64,000 nt of DNA from Sphingomonas sp. DG1-23 (GTDB lineage Bacteria > Pseudomonadota > Alphaproteobacteria > Sphingomonadales > Sphingomonadaceae): NCBI RefSeq assembly GCF_030730875.1, contig NZ_JAVAMA010000002.1, positions 62,001 to 126,000 on the forward strand. The letters run 5' to 3'. Positions 16,271 to 23,903 of the stretch are shown piece by piece; position 1 is the first letter of the stretch; every line of letters begins with the position of its first letter. The notes below the pieces were generated by a model. The model was not told where the DNA came from. It did no database searches and was given only the letters and a program-made list of their open reading frames with translations. The position numbers and the translations under genes are program-made.

Positions 16271-16953
16271 GCTCTTCCTCTCTCCACGCTGTCTTTGCAG
16301 CTTTACGCGCCAGCAATAGCTGTCGGCTTTACGATCGAACGTCAGCGACCGGACAGCCCCGGGCCTGATCCACTTCCCCTTTTTTTACCCCATACCGGGC
16401 CAAGGCGCACACGAATTCTTGCATTCGTAGCCTCCGGCTCCATTGGCGATTGGGCGCTGAGAACGTTCGCGATCGACCCACTACATAACCCTAAACCGTG
16501 AGACAGCTGCCTGCTGGCGAAGGTCGGCGGGGGAAGATGAAGTTTCGCCGTCGAGCGCCGCGCTTGCCCCCGCGCCTCGCCTGCGGGGCTTTTGGGTCGA
16601 ACTTGTTGCATTGAACGAGCCGGACCCAGAGGGTCAGTCTCGTGGTCTGACGCGGCGCGTTGCAGTCTGTTGCGGTAGCGCGCGTCCGCAACTAGGTCGT
16701 GAACTCATAAACGTCCGCTCTCGGTTCGGCGCTTAAATGTCCGAGATTGGGTGGCTAGCTGCCGTTCAGCATGTCGGGCATCCTCGCGCACCGGGCCATG
16801 ATTTCGAAAAGGGCTGAAGGGAAAACGGTTGAAGCTCGCCCATCTGCAATTTGCGTTGCCCCTGTTCGAATTCTGATGTTGGTCAGCTTGTGCTCCTGCC
16901 TCGTTTCCTGGCGCCTCGACCAGCCTGGACAAATCAGCGTGGATCTGCGGCTT
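16271..16953. other. Non-coding stretch upstream of FG-GAP gene
   Basis: About 680 bases with no convincing gene on either strand. A fourth copy of AACGTCCG is at 16710-16717. The part next to 16270 presumably holds the FG-GAP promoter (a T/A-rich patch lies at 16379-16390). The rest is unexplained. Confidence 0.5.
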
Positions 16954-17628
16954 TCATGACTTCGGATCCAGTTCGATCACCAGGTAGTTGGCGACATGCG
17001 GATGCACCCCGCCGTGGGTGACGATCGGCCTTCCATGTTCCCCGAGCACCCATGGCGAAAATCCCAGGCCCGGGTCGACGGCGTTGTAGGTGAAAGGCAC
17101 CCTGAGCGCGTTGTTGTGCGATTTGGGGGGCAGGCTTGTGATCTTGTCGGCCAGCGACGATTGACGCGCTCTCGTCAAGTCGCAGGTGAACGAGGCCCAG
17201 CGCAGATGTTCGTCGGGCATCGTGTCGTTTTCATAGCATTTTGAGGCGGCCAGAAAGATCTCTGTATGCGGTTCGTTCACGGGCAGCTCCACGAACGGCG
17301 TGGCCTTGATGAATCTGAGGCCCGGAAATTCGCCCCACGAAGCTTCGAGTCGCAGCATGATCGCATATGGACCGGATTCCTCCAGGTCGATCGCGATGTG
17401 AATGCCGGCGAACTCCTTCCCGCCGGCTGAACACCCGCGCGACCATTCGCTGCCGGCCGGTTTCTGTCCCGATTTGGCGAGCTTTTCCAGTTCGGCGGCG
17501 ATGTCGCCTGCGACCACTGCTCTTTTCAGATCCTCCGTAACCGTGGCGATTCCGAGATCGTCGCCTCCGATCTGAAGATAACGTAGCGTTCCGGTTGCCG
17601 CGGTAGCGCTTGCTTCATTCGTCTCCAT
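16954..17628 (-). CDS. Hypothetical protein coupled to TIR-domain gene
   Basis: 224 residues from an ATG at 17628 that lies inside the end of the TIR-domain gene (14-base overlap), so the two are co-translated. No signal peptide or membrane helix. The first 60 residues contain a helical segment (V-T-E-D-L-K-R-A-V-V-A-G-D-I-A-A-E-L-E-K-L); the remainder is beta-rich with His-containing loops near the C-terminus (T-H-G-G-V-H-P-H-V-A-N-Y). Family not recognised. Because of the overlap it is the best candidate partner, regulator or effector of the TIR protein. Confidence 0.65.
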   Translation of the reverse strand: METNEASATAATGTLRYLQIGGDDLGIATVTEDLKRAVVAGDIAAELEKLAKSGQKPAGSEWSRGCSAGGKEFAGIHIAIDLEESGPYAIMLRLEASWGEFPGLRFIKATPFVELPVNEPHTEIFLAASKCYENDTMPDEHLRWASFTCDLTRARQSSLADKITSLPPKSHNNALRVPFTYNAVDPGLGFSPWVLGEHGRPIVTHGGVHPHVANYLVIELDPKS

Positions 17629-19222
17629 CGTCAGTCTCCCCTTCGAGTAAACGTGCGATCCGACTGCGATATCGGCTCCAGACTGCATTGCTGCGGTCAC
17701 GCGCAACGAGTGCGGTGTTGATTTTCCGGGCTTCGAGAAGAAAGACGCGCGCCGCGGCGGTCTCGTCCCGGGCGCGAAGGATCCTGGCGTGGTGGACGTA
17801 CAGCTCCATCTGCTGCTCGCGCCACAACATGTTGTCCGGATCGCGTGCGGCCAATGTGCGCACAAGGGCGAGGTAGCGCGTCTCCGAGCGGCGCGCGGAA
17901 ACCGGCCGACCCGCGGCGAACTGCGCTCTGGCGAGCCAGAGATAATGGAAAACGAGATCATAGAATGCGCTCGGATCAGCAGGTGGCATCGTCGCGAGCT
18001 GCTCGGTGAAAGCTACCGCCGCCTGGCAGTCGACCAGGATGCCGGACCCGCGTACGCCGCGCTTCAGCATCGTCGCGCAGCGGTTGCCATGCGCGAACGC
18101 CGACAGCCGTAGCCATTCGGGCCGGGTATGACCCCAGGCGGCGATGGAGCCGAGCATCTGTTGCACCTGGTGGAAGCGGGCGTCGCCTTCGGCAAGGCGG
18201 CCGCGGGTCAGCGCGAGGAGGGCGAGCCGGTTCACGCTACGCGCATGCGCGAGTGTCCGTGCGGGATCGCCAGGATGTTTGGCGAGCAGCGCTTCGGTGG
18301 TGCGATGCAGGATCTGGTAGCGCGCTTCCGCCAGGTCGAGATGGCCGCCATTCTCGTCGTCCTGCCCCATTGCCCCGATTACCCGGGCGCGCCGCTCGAG
18401 GCTGTCGTCCGGTAGCGATTCCGGATCCCCCTGATCCTCGTAATATCCGATCGCCCGCCGGTTCACCTCGCGCATGATTTCGAGCCTGCCGACCCCCTCC
18501 AGCCTCGGTCGCAGGTCGCTCAGCATGAATTCGACCAACCCCTCGGCATCTGCGCGCCGGCGCTCGGCTTCGCGACGTTCGGAGATGGCGAGGATCGTCA
18601 TGGCTGCGAGCACTAGCACCACCGCCAGCGCAGCGACCGTGACGGCGGTCACGCGTCGCTGCCGCCGGTGCGCGTCCCGCTGGATCAGCGCGTCCAGCGG
18701 AAGCTCGAGCATGCCGGCGACCAATTTGAGAAATGCAAGGCGCGAGCCATCGCCGGACCGACGAAAATCAGCCGCCACCGGCTCTGTGCCATCCACAAAT
18801 AGAGCGGGCGGAAACGCCTCGGAAGGCGCGCCTGCGATCAGCGCAGCGAGTATCTTCCGGTCTGGATGAATAGAACGAAACAGAGCGATCTCGCGCGCCA
18901 CCCAGGGCGATTGCGCTGCTGCCGGCGAACATAGCACGATCAGCGTCCGCGAGCGGGCGATTGCCTGCTTGACCGCCTCGCTCAAATCCACACTGGCAGG
19001 CAGATCCTCCCGGTCCCGGAAAAGCGGCCCGACCGCCCCACGAGTCTTGCCGAGGGGCGCGACCCGATCAGCGAGCCGGCGCGGCACGCGGTAGGTTTCG
19101 AGGCGACGCTGCAAATTGCGCGCGATCCTGCCATCGGCGTGGCTGTAGCTGATGAATGCGCGAAAGGGCGCGAGCCTGGCGGACGGCCCAGCCACATCAT
19201 CGTCGTCACTGCTCCCCGCCAT
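17615..19222 (-). CDS. TIR-domain protein with membrane helix and helical-repeat C-terminus
   Basis: 535 residues from the ATG at 19222. Residues 18-140 form a TIR-like domain starting F-R-A-F-I-S-Y-S-H-A-D, with D-R-E-D-L-P in the middle and S-P-W-V-A-R-E-I, which supplies the W-x-x-x-E pattern (W107, E111) that carries the catalytic glutamate of NAD-cleaving TIR domains. A single membrane helix spans about 191-213. The C-terminal 310 residues are alpha-helical and TPR-like (L-D-L-A-E-A-R-Y-Q-I-L, R-S-V-N-R-L-A-L-L-A-L). This would place a TIR domain in the cytoplasm and sensor repeats on the other side of the membrane, or the reverse. Downstream partner overlaps by 14 bases. Confidence 0.82.
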   Translation of the reverse strand: MAGSSDDDDVAGPSARLAPFRAFISYSHADGRIARNLQRRLETYRVPRRLADRVAPLGKTRGAVGPLFRDREDLPASVDLSEAVKQAIARSRTLIVLCSPAAAQSPWVAREIALFRSIHPDRKILAALIAGAPSEAFPPALFVDGTEPVAADFRRSGDGSRLAFLKLVAGMLELPLDALIQRDAHRRQRRVTAVTVAALAVVLVLAAMTILAISERREAERRRADAEGLVEFMLSDLRPRLEGVGRLEIMREVNRRAIGYYEDQGDPESLPDDSLERRARVIGAMGQDDENGGHLDLAEARYQILHRTTEALLAKHPGDPARTLAHARSVNRLALLALTRGRLAEGDARFHQVQQMLGSIAAWGHTRPEWLRLSAFAHGNRCATMLKRGVRGSGILVDCQAAVAFTEQLATMPPADPSAFYDLVFHYLWLARAQFAAGRPVSARRSETRYLALVRTLAARDPDNMLWREQQMELYVHHARILRARDETAAARVFLLEARKINTALVARDRSNAVWSRYRSRIARLLEGETDDGDE

Positions 19223-19479
19223 TGCGACGCCCCCGCGTCCTCCATCCGAAACGTTAGTTGAAAATCGACTGCTGTACCATGTCGGCGCACCGGGCTGCGG
19301 AAAGGCGTGACCGCCGTCACGGCTGTCGTTGGCCAACGCCTGCTAAAGCGGTCCAAGGCGGCGCTTGCGAGCATCGCGCCGGCATCGTCAGAGGGAGTTT
19401 CCCGGCGAGGGAGGTTCGGAGCCGATATCTCTGACGCGGGCGCTGCTCGCGACCGGATCAAACGCAGGAGGGAGCCCCC

Positions 19480-20568
19480 ATGAAGCTGTTCTTGTCGATA
19501 TTGGCCGTATGTTACGCGAGCCAGGCCGCTGCGCAGGATAATTGCACCAGTGTCATCTCGCTTGCACGGGTTCGATCGGATATGGTCCAGGCTCGCGATC
19601 AGGTCGAGCAGCACGCGGCGAACTTCTGCAACGAATATCGTAACGCGCGTTCGTCAAATCGGGCGATCGGGCTGAGCGCCAGCTACAGGTTTCTGTCGGG
19701 AACCTTCAACTCGTCATCCGCTTCGGCGGAGGAAGTGGCGAGCCGTTATTGCTCGGCCGACAGCAGTTTCAGTCGTTTGAGTACAGCGTATCAATCCTAT
19801 GTCGAGTCGATCGCGCCGGGTGCATTCCCGGCCTACGAGCAATGCGTGATAATGAGCCGGCACGAAGTTCATTTTCGTGTCGACCCGGCATCTGTCCTTC
19901 CGGGGCAATTCGTTGTGATCGCCTATTTTCGTCCGCAAGCGTCCGGCAACACGGCAAATCTGAGCTACTCGTCCTCGAGCGACGTCAATTGTTCCTGGAA
20001 TGGCGTACGCGGTATCCGTTACGCTCTCTTTGGAGCATCGCAGGCGACCCTGAATTGCCGACGGACCGATTCCTCGCGGCGATCTTTTGTGGCGATCGTT
20101 CGGGACGACGGCGGCGATCAGATCACGCTGCCATGGCAGGCATATAATCGGGATGGCGTGCCCGTTGCCACAATGGCTGAGCTGTCCGCGCGGATTGCGG
20201 AAGTCGATGTGCGGCGGCGGGCGACGGCCGAGGGTCTCGATCGGATTGGCGTACAGGCAGGTGTCATATCCATTGCAGCGTCAGGCACGCGCCCGCTTCT
20301 CGATATGACGCGCTGTCCGGAAGGACCGGACGCATCCCGCGGCCAGCCCAACGGCCGCATCGAATTCGAACATCCTTTCGAGGTGACTCCCAAGGTTGCC
20401 ATTGCATTGAGCAACATAGACATCGGGGGTGCCAATCCGATGGATACGCACCGGCTGCAGGTCTCTGTCACCTCGATCGACAAGCGAGGCTTCAACTACG
20501 CCTTCACGACCTGGTGCACCACGGCAATATATGGCGCGACAGCGAGCTGGATCGCCGCGAGCCGATGA
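19480..20568 (+). CDS. Secreted protein with C-terminal H-type-lectin-like domain
   Basis: 362 residues with a signal peptide (about 1-18, ending Q-A-A-A-Q), several cysteines likely to form disulfides, and a C-terminal domain (about 285-360) with the order seen in H-type (discoidin/Helix agglutinin) lectins. That order is G-R-I-E-F-E-H-P-F, T-P-K-V-A-I-A-L-S-N-I-D, H-R-L-Q-V-S-V-T-S-I-D, G-F-N-Y-A-F-T-T-W and a closing A-S-W-I-A. H-type lectins bind GalNAc-like sugars; sugar specificity here is unknown. GGAGGGAG precedes the ATG. It is divergent from the TIR operon and followed by a small membrane protein. Confidence 0.75.
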   Translation: MKLFLSILAVCYASQAAAQDNCTSVISLARVRSDMVQARDQVEQHAANFCNEYRNARSSNRAIGLSASYRFLSGTFNSSSASAEEVASRYCSADSSFSRLSTAYQSYVESIAPGAFPAYEQCVIMSRHEVHFRVDPASVLPGQFVVIAYFRPQASGNTANLSYSSSSDVNCSWNGVRGIRYALFGASQATLNCRRTDSSRRSFVAIVRDDGGDQITLPWQAYNRDGVPVATMAELSARIAEVDVRRRATAEGLDRIGVQAGVISIAASGTRPLLDMTRCPEGPDASRGQPNGRIEFEHPFEVTPKVAIALSNIDIGGANPMDTHRLQVSVTSIDKRGFNYAFTTWCTTAIYGATASWIAASR

Positions 20569-20630
20569 GAGTCGGGATGCTTAGGCTCCGAGTTCGCGAG
20601 TGGCTGAAATGCATGAAAAGGAGATTCGGT

Positions 20631-20951
20631 ATGGCCAGCTTCACCACAAACTTCGCCGACATCCTGCAAGAGCGAGCACCCGATCTGGCCGCAGCCGGCA
20701 CGCCCGAGGGTGTCAAGACCATCGTGAAAGATGCGGAGCGGGAAGCTATCCATCGTACGACGATACCTGATACGTTCGTGTATCAGGCAACTGTGGTCGT
20801 GCTCGGAATCAGCGTACTTGCAGTCATTGTCGCCCAGCTGTGGCTCGCACTGGAAAAATCGCAGGCAGAAATCCCCGACGGACTGATCGCTATCGGCTCT
20901 GCGGCGATCGGCGCACTTGCCGGACTGCTCGCACCGACCCCGGCGAAATGA
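20631..20951 (+). CDS. Small membrane protein of unknown function
   Basis: 106 residues from an ATG preceded by AAGGAG eight bases upstream. The N-terminal 45 residues are charged and helical. Two hydrophobic helices follow at about 48-69 and 84-101. It lies 62 bases after the lectin-like gene on the same strand and may be co-expressed. Family not recognised. A longer frame begins at 20514 inside the upstream gene but lacks a ribosome site. Confidence 0.65.
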   Translation: MASFTTNFADILQERAPDLAAAGTPEGVKTIVKDAEREAIHRTTIPDTFVYQATVVVLGISVLAVIVAQLWLALEKSQAEIPDGLIAIGSAAIGALAGLLAPTPAK

Positions 20952-21099
20952 CCGACAAGAGAACCTGGTTTTCCCGGGATCAGCGACGCGCAAGGCAAAG
21001 CTGTTTGCCCACAGTATTGTGCGCCCACGGCGCGTGCCCATGTTGCGTGGGGGGACGTGCTACCCCTAGATGCGGCCCTCACCGATTCCGGAAGACACA

Positions 21100-22071
21100 A
21101 TGACTGCCACCCACTCGACTCGCATGCTCATCCTCGGTTCGGGCCCCGCCGGGCTCTCCGCCGCCATTTACGGCGCGCGCGCCGGGCTCGCGCCGATCGT
21201 GGTGCAGGGCATCCAGCCGGGCGGTCAATTGATGACCACTACCGATGTCGAGAATTATCCCGGCTTCCGCGAAGTGATCCAGGGGCCGTGGCTGATGCAG
21301 GAGATGCAGGCCCAGGCCGAGCATGTCGGCGCGCAGATGCTGTGGGACACGATCGTCGAAGTCGATGTGAGCCAGCGGCCGTTCCGCATGATCGGCGACA
21401 GCGGCACCGTCTATGTCGGCGATACCCTGGTGATCGCCACCGGCGCGCAGGCCAAATGGCTCGGGCTCGATTCGGAGGAATTGCTCAAAGGCAAGGGCGT
21501 CAGCGCCTGCGCGACCTGCGACGGCTTCTTCTTCCGCGGCAAGAAGGTCGCGGTGATCGGCGGCGGCAACACCGCGGTCGAGGAAGCGCTGTACCTCACC
21601 AACCACAGCCGCGACGTGACCCTGATCCACCGCCGCGACAGCCTGCGCGCCGAGAAGATCCTCCAGCAGCGGCTGTTCGCCAACGACAAGATCACCACTT
21701 TGTGGAACAAGAAGGTCGAGCGTTTCATCGATGGCGGCGGCGTTTCGGGGCTGGTCGGGATCGAATTGAAGGACATGGAGACCGGCGAGCTTTCGACGCT
21801 CGACGTGGATGGCGGGTTCGTCGCGATCGGACACCACCCGGCGACCGAATTGTTCCGCGGCCATATCGCGCTCGACGACGACGGCTACATCATCGTCGAC
21901 AAGGGAACGACGCGGACCAACGTCCCCGGCGTGTTCGCGTGCGGCGACGTGATGGACAAGCATTACCGCCAGGCGATCACCGCCGCGGGCACCGGCTGCA
22001 TGGCCGCGCTCGACGCCGAGCGGTTTCTGGCCGAGGCGGACTTCGAGCAGGTCGCCGAAGCGGCGGAATAG
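21100..22071 (+). CDS. trxB: Thioredoxin-disulfide reductase
   Basis: 323 residues, the usual length. FAD motif G-S-G-P-A-G-L near the start, redox-active C-A-T-C in the middle, NADPH motif G-G-G-N-T-A-V-E, and the C-terminal FAD motif F-A-C-G-D-V. It reduces thioredoxin with NADPH in the cytoplasm. I chose ATG 21100, which follows GGAAG, over ATG 21070, which has no ribosome site; the latter would add ten residues. It stands alone between an unrelated small gene and an intergenic inverted repeat. Confidence 0.95.
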   Translation: MTATHSTRMLILGSGPAGLSAAIYGARAGLAPIVVQGIQPGGQLMTTTDVENYPGFREVIQGPWLMQEMQAQAEHVGAQMLWDTIVEVDVSQRPFRMIGDSGTVYVGDTLVIATGAQAKWLGLDSEELLKGKGVSACATCDGFFFRGKKVAVIGGGNTAVEEALYLTNHSRDVTLIHRRDSLRAEKILQQRLFANDKITTLWNKKVERFIDGGGVSGLVGIELKDMETGELSTLDVDGGFVAIGHHPATELFRGHIALDDDGYIIVDKGTTRTNVPGVFACGDVMDKHYRQAITAAGTGCMAALDAERFLAEADFEQVAEAAE

Positions 22072-22072
22072 C

Positions 22073-22139
22073 CGTCATCCCGGCGGAAGCCGGGATCTCG
22101 TGGCCACCGCCTGAGGTACCGGCTTGCGCCGGGATGACG
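22073..22139. repeat. Intergenic inverted repeat (CGTCATCCCGG type), copy 1
   Basis: CGTCATCCCGG at 22073-22083 is inverted as CCGGGATGACG at 22129-22139. Each arm has its own imperfect CCGG hairpin. The element fills the space between convergent trxB and the exosortase hydrolase gene and may serve as a bidirectional terminator. A second copy lies at 48094-48172. Confidence 0.75.
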
Positions 22140-22141
22140 GT

Positions 22142-22930
22142 TCAGAGCGCCGCTACTACCCGTTCGAACAACCAGTCCTTGTCGGCTGCCGAGGCGAAGC
22201 TGTGGCTGGCGCTGTCCAGCTGTTCGATCTTGATCTTGAGACGCGCAGTTTCAAAGGCCGGGCCGCGCAAGGCATCCTCGAATGCGATCGCAGTGTTGTC
22301 GCCCCTGGCAAGCAGGACCGCGATTGGGACGCGACTTTCGGCCAGCGCGGATGCGAGCCGACCCGGCAGGCCATCGCCTTGCTGAGATTGTATTCGAGAA
22401 GCCTTGATCAAGCCGCTGGCCAATTTCGAAATATTCACGCCGCCACGCAATAGTCGCAGCCACTCCCCGGGATCGCGCAGCCGCTCGGCATAGCGCGCGC
22501 GAATCGCGGCGGCGGGGGGCAGATCGTCGGTCGCCTCGATCACCCACGGATTGGCGAGGACGAGCGCATCCACGCCGGCTTGCGCGTGGAAGAAAGCGAG
22601 CGCGGTGGCGGCGTCGCAATTGCCGAACGCGACAATCCGGGTGACGCCGCTTTCGGCGCGAAAGGCCGTGACGGCGGCGGCGATGTCGTCGGCGCTGTGC
22701 TCGAATCCCTGATTCCCGCCGGTCGAATCGCCGATGCCGCGGCGATCGAAGCGGAACACCGGGTGGCCAGCCTCGGCGACGCGCCGGGCGAGCAGCGCCA
22801 TGCCGCGGTGCGCGCCGATGCGGATCTCGTTGCCGCCCGAGACGATCAGCAGACCGGTGGTGCCGGCGGCTTCATCCAGCGTGCCGAGCAGTGTCTCGCC
22901 GGCGCAGGGAAATTCGATCAGCCTTCGCAT
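22142..22930 (-). CDS. Exosortase A system-associated hydrolase 1
   Basis: 262 residues, alpha/beta-hydrolase fold (V-F-R-F-D-R-R-G-I-G-D-S-T-G is the family oxyanion/elbow region; S-A-S-H-S-F near the C-terminus supplies the His). The nucleophile elbow reads F-G-N-C-D-A-A, with Cys105 where most hydrolases have Ser. It matches the protein family found only in XrtA polysaccharide loci and last in the three-gene operon ACP, hydrolase 2, hydrolase 1. Substrate unknown; processing of an acyl carrier protein-bound intermediate is a reasonable guess. Starts within the end of the upstream gene; ATG 22942 is an alternative. Confidence 0.85.
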   Translation of the reverse strand: MRRLIEFPCAGETLLGTLDEAAGTTGLLIVSGGNEIRIGAHRGMALLARRVAEAGHPVFRFDRRGIGDSTGGNQGFEHSADDIAAAVTAFRAESGVTRIVAFGNCDAATALAFFHAQAGVDALVLANPWVIEATDDLPPAAAIRARYAERLRDPGEWLRLLRGGVNISKLASGLIKASRIQSQQGDGLPGRLASALAESRVPIAVLLARGDNTAIAFEDALRGPAFETARLKIKIEQLDSASHSFASAADKDWLFERVVAAL

Positions 22931-23559
22931 GCGCGCACCCATGCGGCGAGGTCATCGGCGAGCGCTGCGGCGAGCGCAGGGTCGTTGTCGGGCTCGGCGC
23001 GGCGCCAGAGCGGCGCGCCGGGAACGCGGTGGTCGGCAGGGCGCGCGTCGTTCTCGAGGCGGACCGTGCGGCTCTGCGCCGCGACGCCGGCCGCGGGGAG
23101 TTCGCCGAGCAATACCGGGGAGACGGAGTTGCCGCCATAGTCGGCACCGCCGCCGGCCTGACGCAGCCGTTCGAGCTCGCGGAGCAGCTCGGGGCCGGTG
23201 CTCGGCGCGAGATGCCAGCGTCCGCCGAGCATCGCGGTGGCATCGAGCAGCGCGCCGCTGCGGATGCCGAGCGCATAAGCGGTGCGCCCGGTGTGGCGGG
23301 CGGCGGCGGCGAATGCGTCACGCAGATGGGCAAGGCGCACGGCGTCGGTGGGGACGAGGCTTTCGCTTTGGCCTGGCAGATCGGGCAGCGCACCCGCAAT
23401 CCCGCGCTCCGCCAGCGCGCGCAGGATCGTCATCGCGAATGCCCGGGTGCGATTGGCTTCCTCGAACAAAGGCAGCGCCGCGATGACGACCGGGCCGATA
23501 TCGGGGCCGAAGCGAAGCATCGCCTCGCCGCCGCCGGCCCAGTCGTAATGGTCGATCAA
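22918..23559 (-). CDS. Exosortase A system-associated hydrolase 2
   Basis: 213 residues with an alpha/beta-hydrolase-like layout (L-P-D-L-P-G-Q-S-E-S near residue 60). The expected nucleophile elbow reads G-I-R-S-G (98-102), with Arg in the nucleophile position, so classical Ser-hydrolase chemistry is doubtful. Family members accompany XrtA loci. Overlaps the acyl carrier protein gene by four bases upstream and hydrolase 1 by 13 bases downstream. Confidence 0.82.
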   Translation of the reverse strand: MIDHYDWAGGGEAMLRFGPDIGPVVIAALPLFEEANRTRAFAMTILRALAERGIAGALPDLPGQSESLVPTDAVRLAHLRDAFAAAARHTGRTAYALGIRSGALLDATAMLGGRWHLAPSTGPELLRELERLRQAGGGADYGGNSVSPVLLGELPAAGVAAQSRTVRLENDARPADHRVPGAPLWRRAEPDNDPALAAALADDLAAWVRACEG

Positions 23560-23828
23560 CCGAGCGCCTTGTCGGCAGCGAAGCGGGTGAGCGCGCCGAA
23601 GCTCTCGAGCATCTCGCCATCGACCTCGTCATCCTCGATCAGGATGCCGAGCCGGTCCTCGATCTCGGTGAGCACGCCCGCGACCGCGAGCGAATCGAGT
23701 TCGGGCAGCGCGCCGAACAACGGCGTGTCCTCATGAAACGCCGCGGCGCGCTCCGCGCTCAATCCCAGCACGTCGCGCAGCACCCCGCGCACGGCTTCTT
23801 CAACCTCTGCGAACCCTTCGCGCTGCAA
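23556..23828 (-). CDS. Acyl carrier protein of the XrtA locus
   Basis: 90 residues, four-helix carrier protein with the phosphopantetheine attachment motif L-D-S-L (Ser46) and the acidic helix 3 region (E-I-E-D-R-L-G-I-L-I-E-D-D-E-V). It is first gene of the minus-strand operon and divergent from the acyl-CoA ligase, 75 bases away. The ligase is likely to load it or to supply an acyl or aminoacyl group, a pairing seen in XrtA loci. Confidence 0.9.
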   Translation of the reverse strand: MQREGFAEVEEAVRGVLRDVLGLSAERAAAFHEDTPLFGALPELDSLAVAGVLTEIEDRLGILIEDDEVDGEMLESFGALTRFAADKALG

Positions 23829-23903
23829 TGCTTATCCCCTGCCAGCGATTTTTCGCTTCCGTAAGGCTTGGCGGGTGCGCTGCCAAGGCTAAGGTCGGTC
23901 GCG

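Noticed and set aside
16954..19222. Thoeris anti-phage system
   Set aside because: There is a TIR domain but no ThsA (SLOG/SIR2 or membrane effector) gene; the partner does not resemble ThsA.
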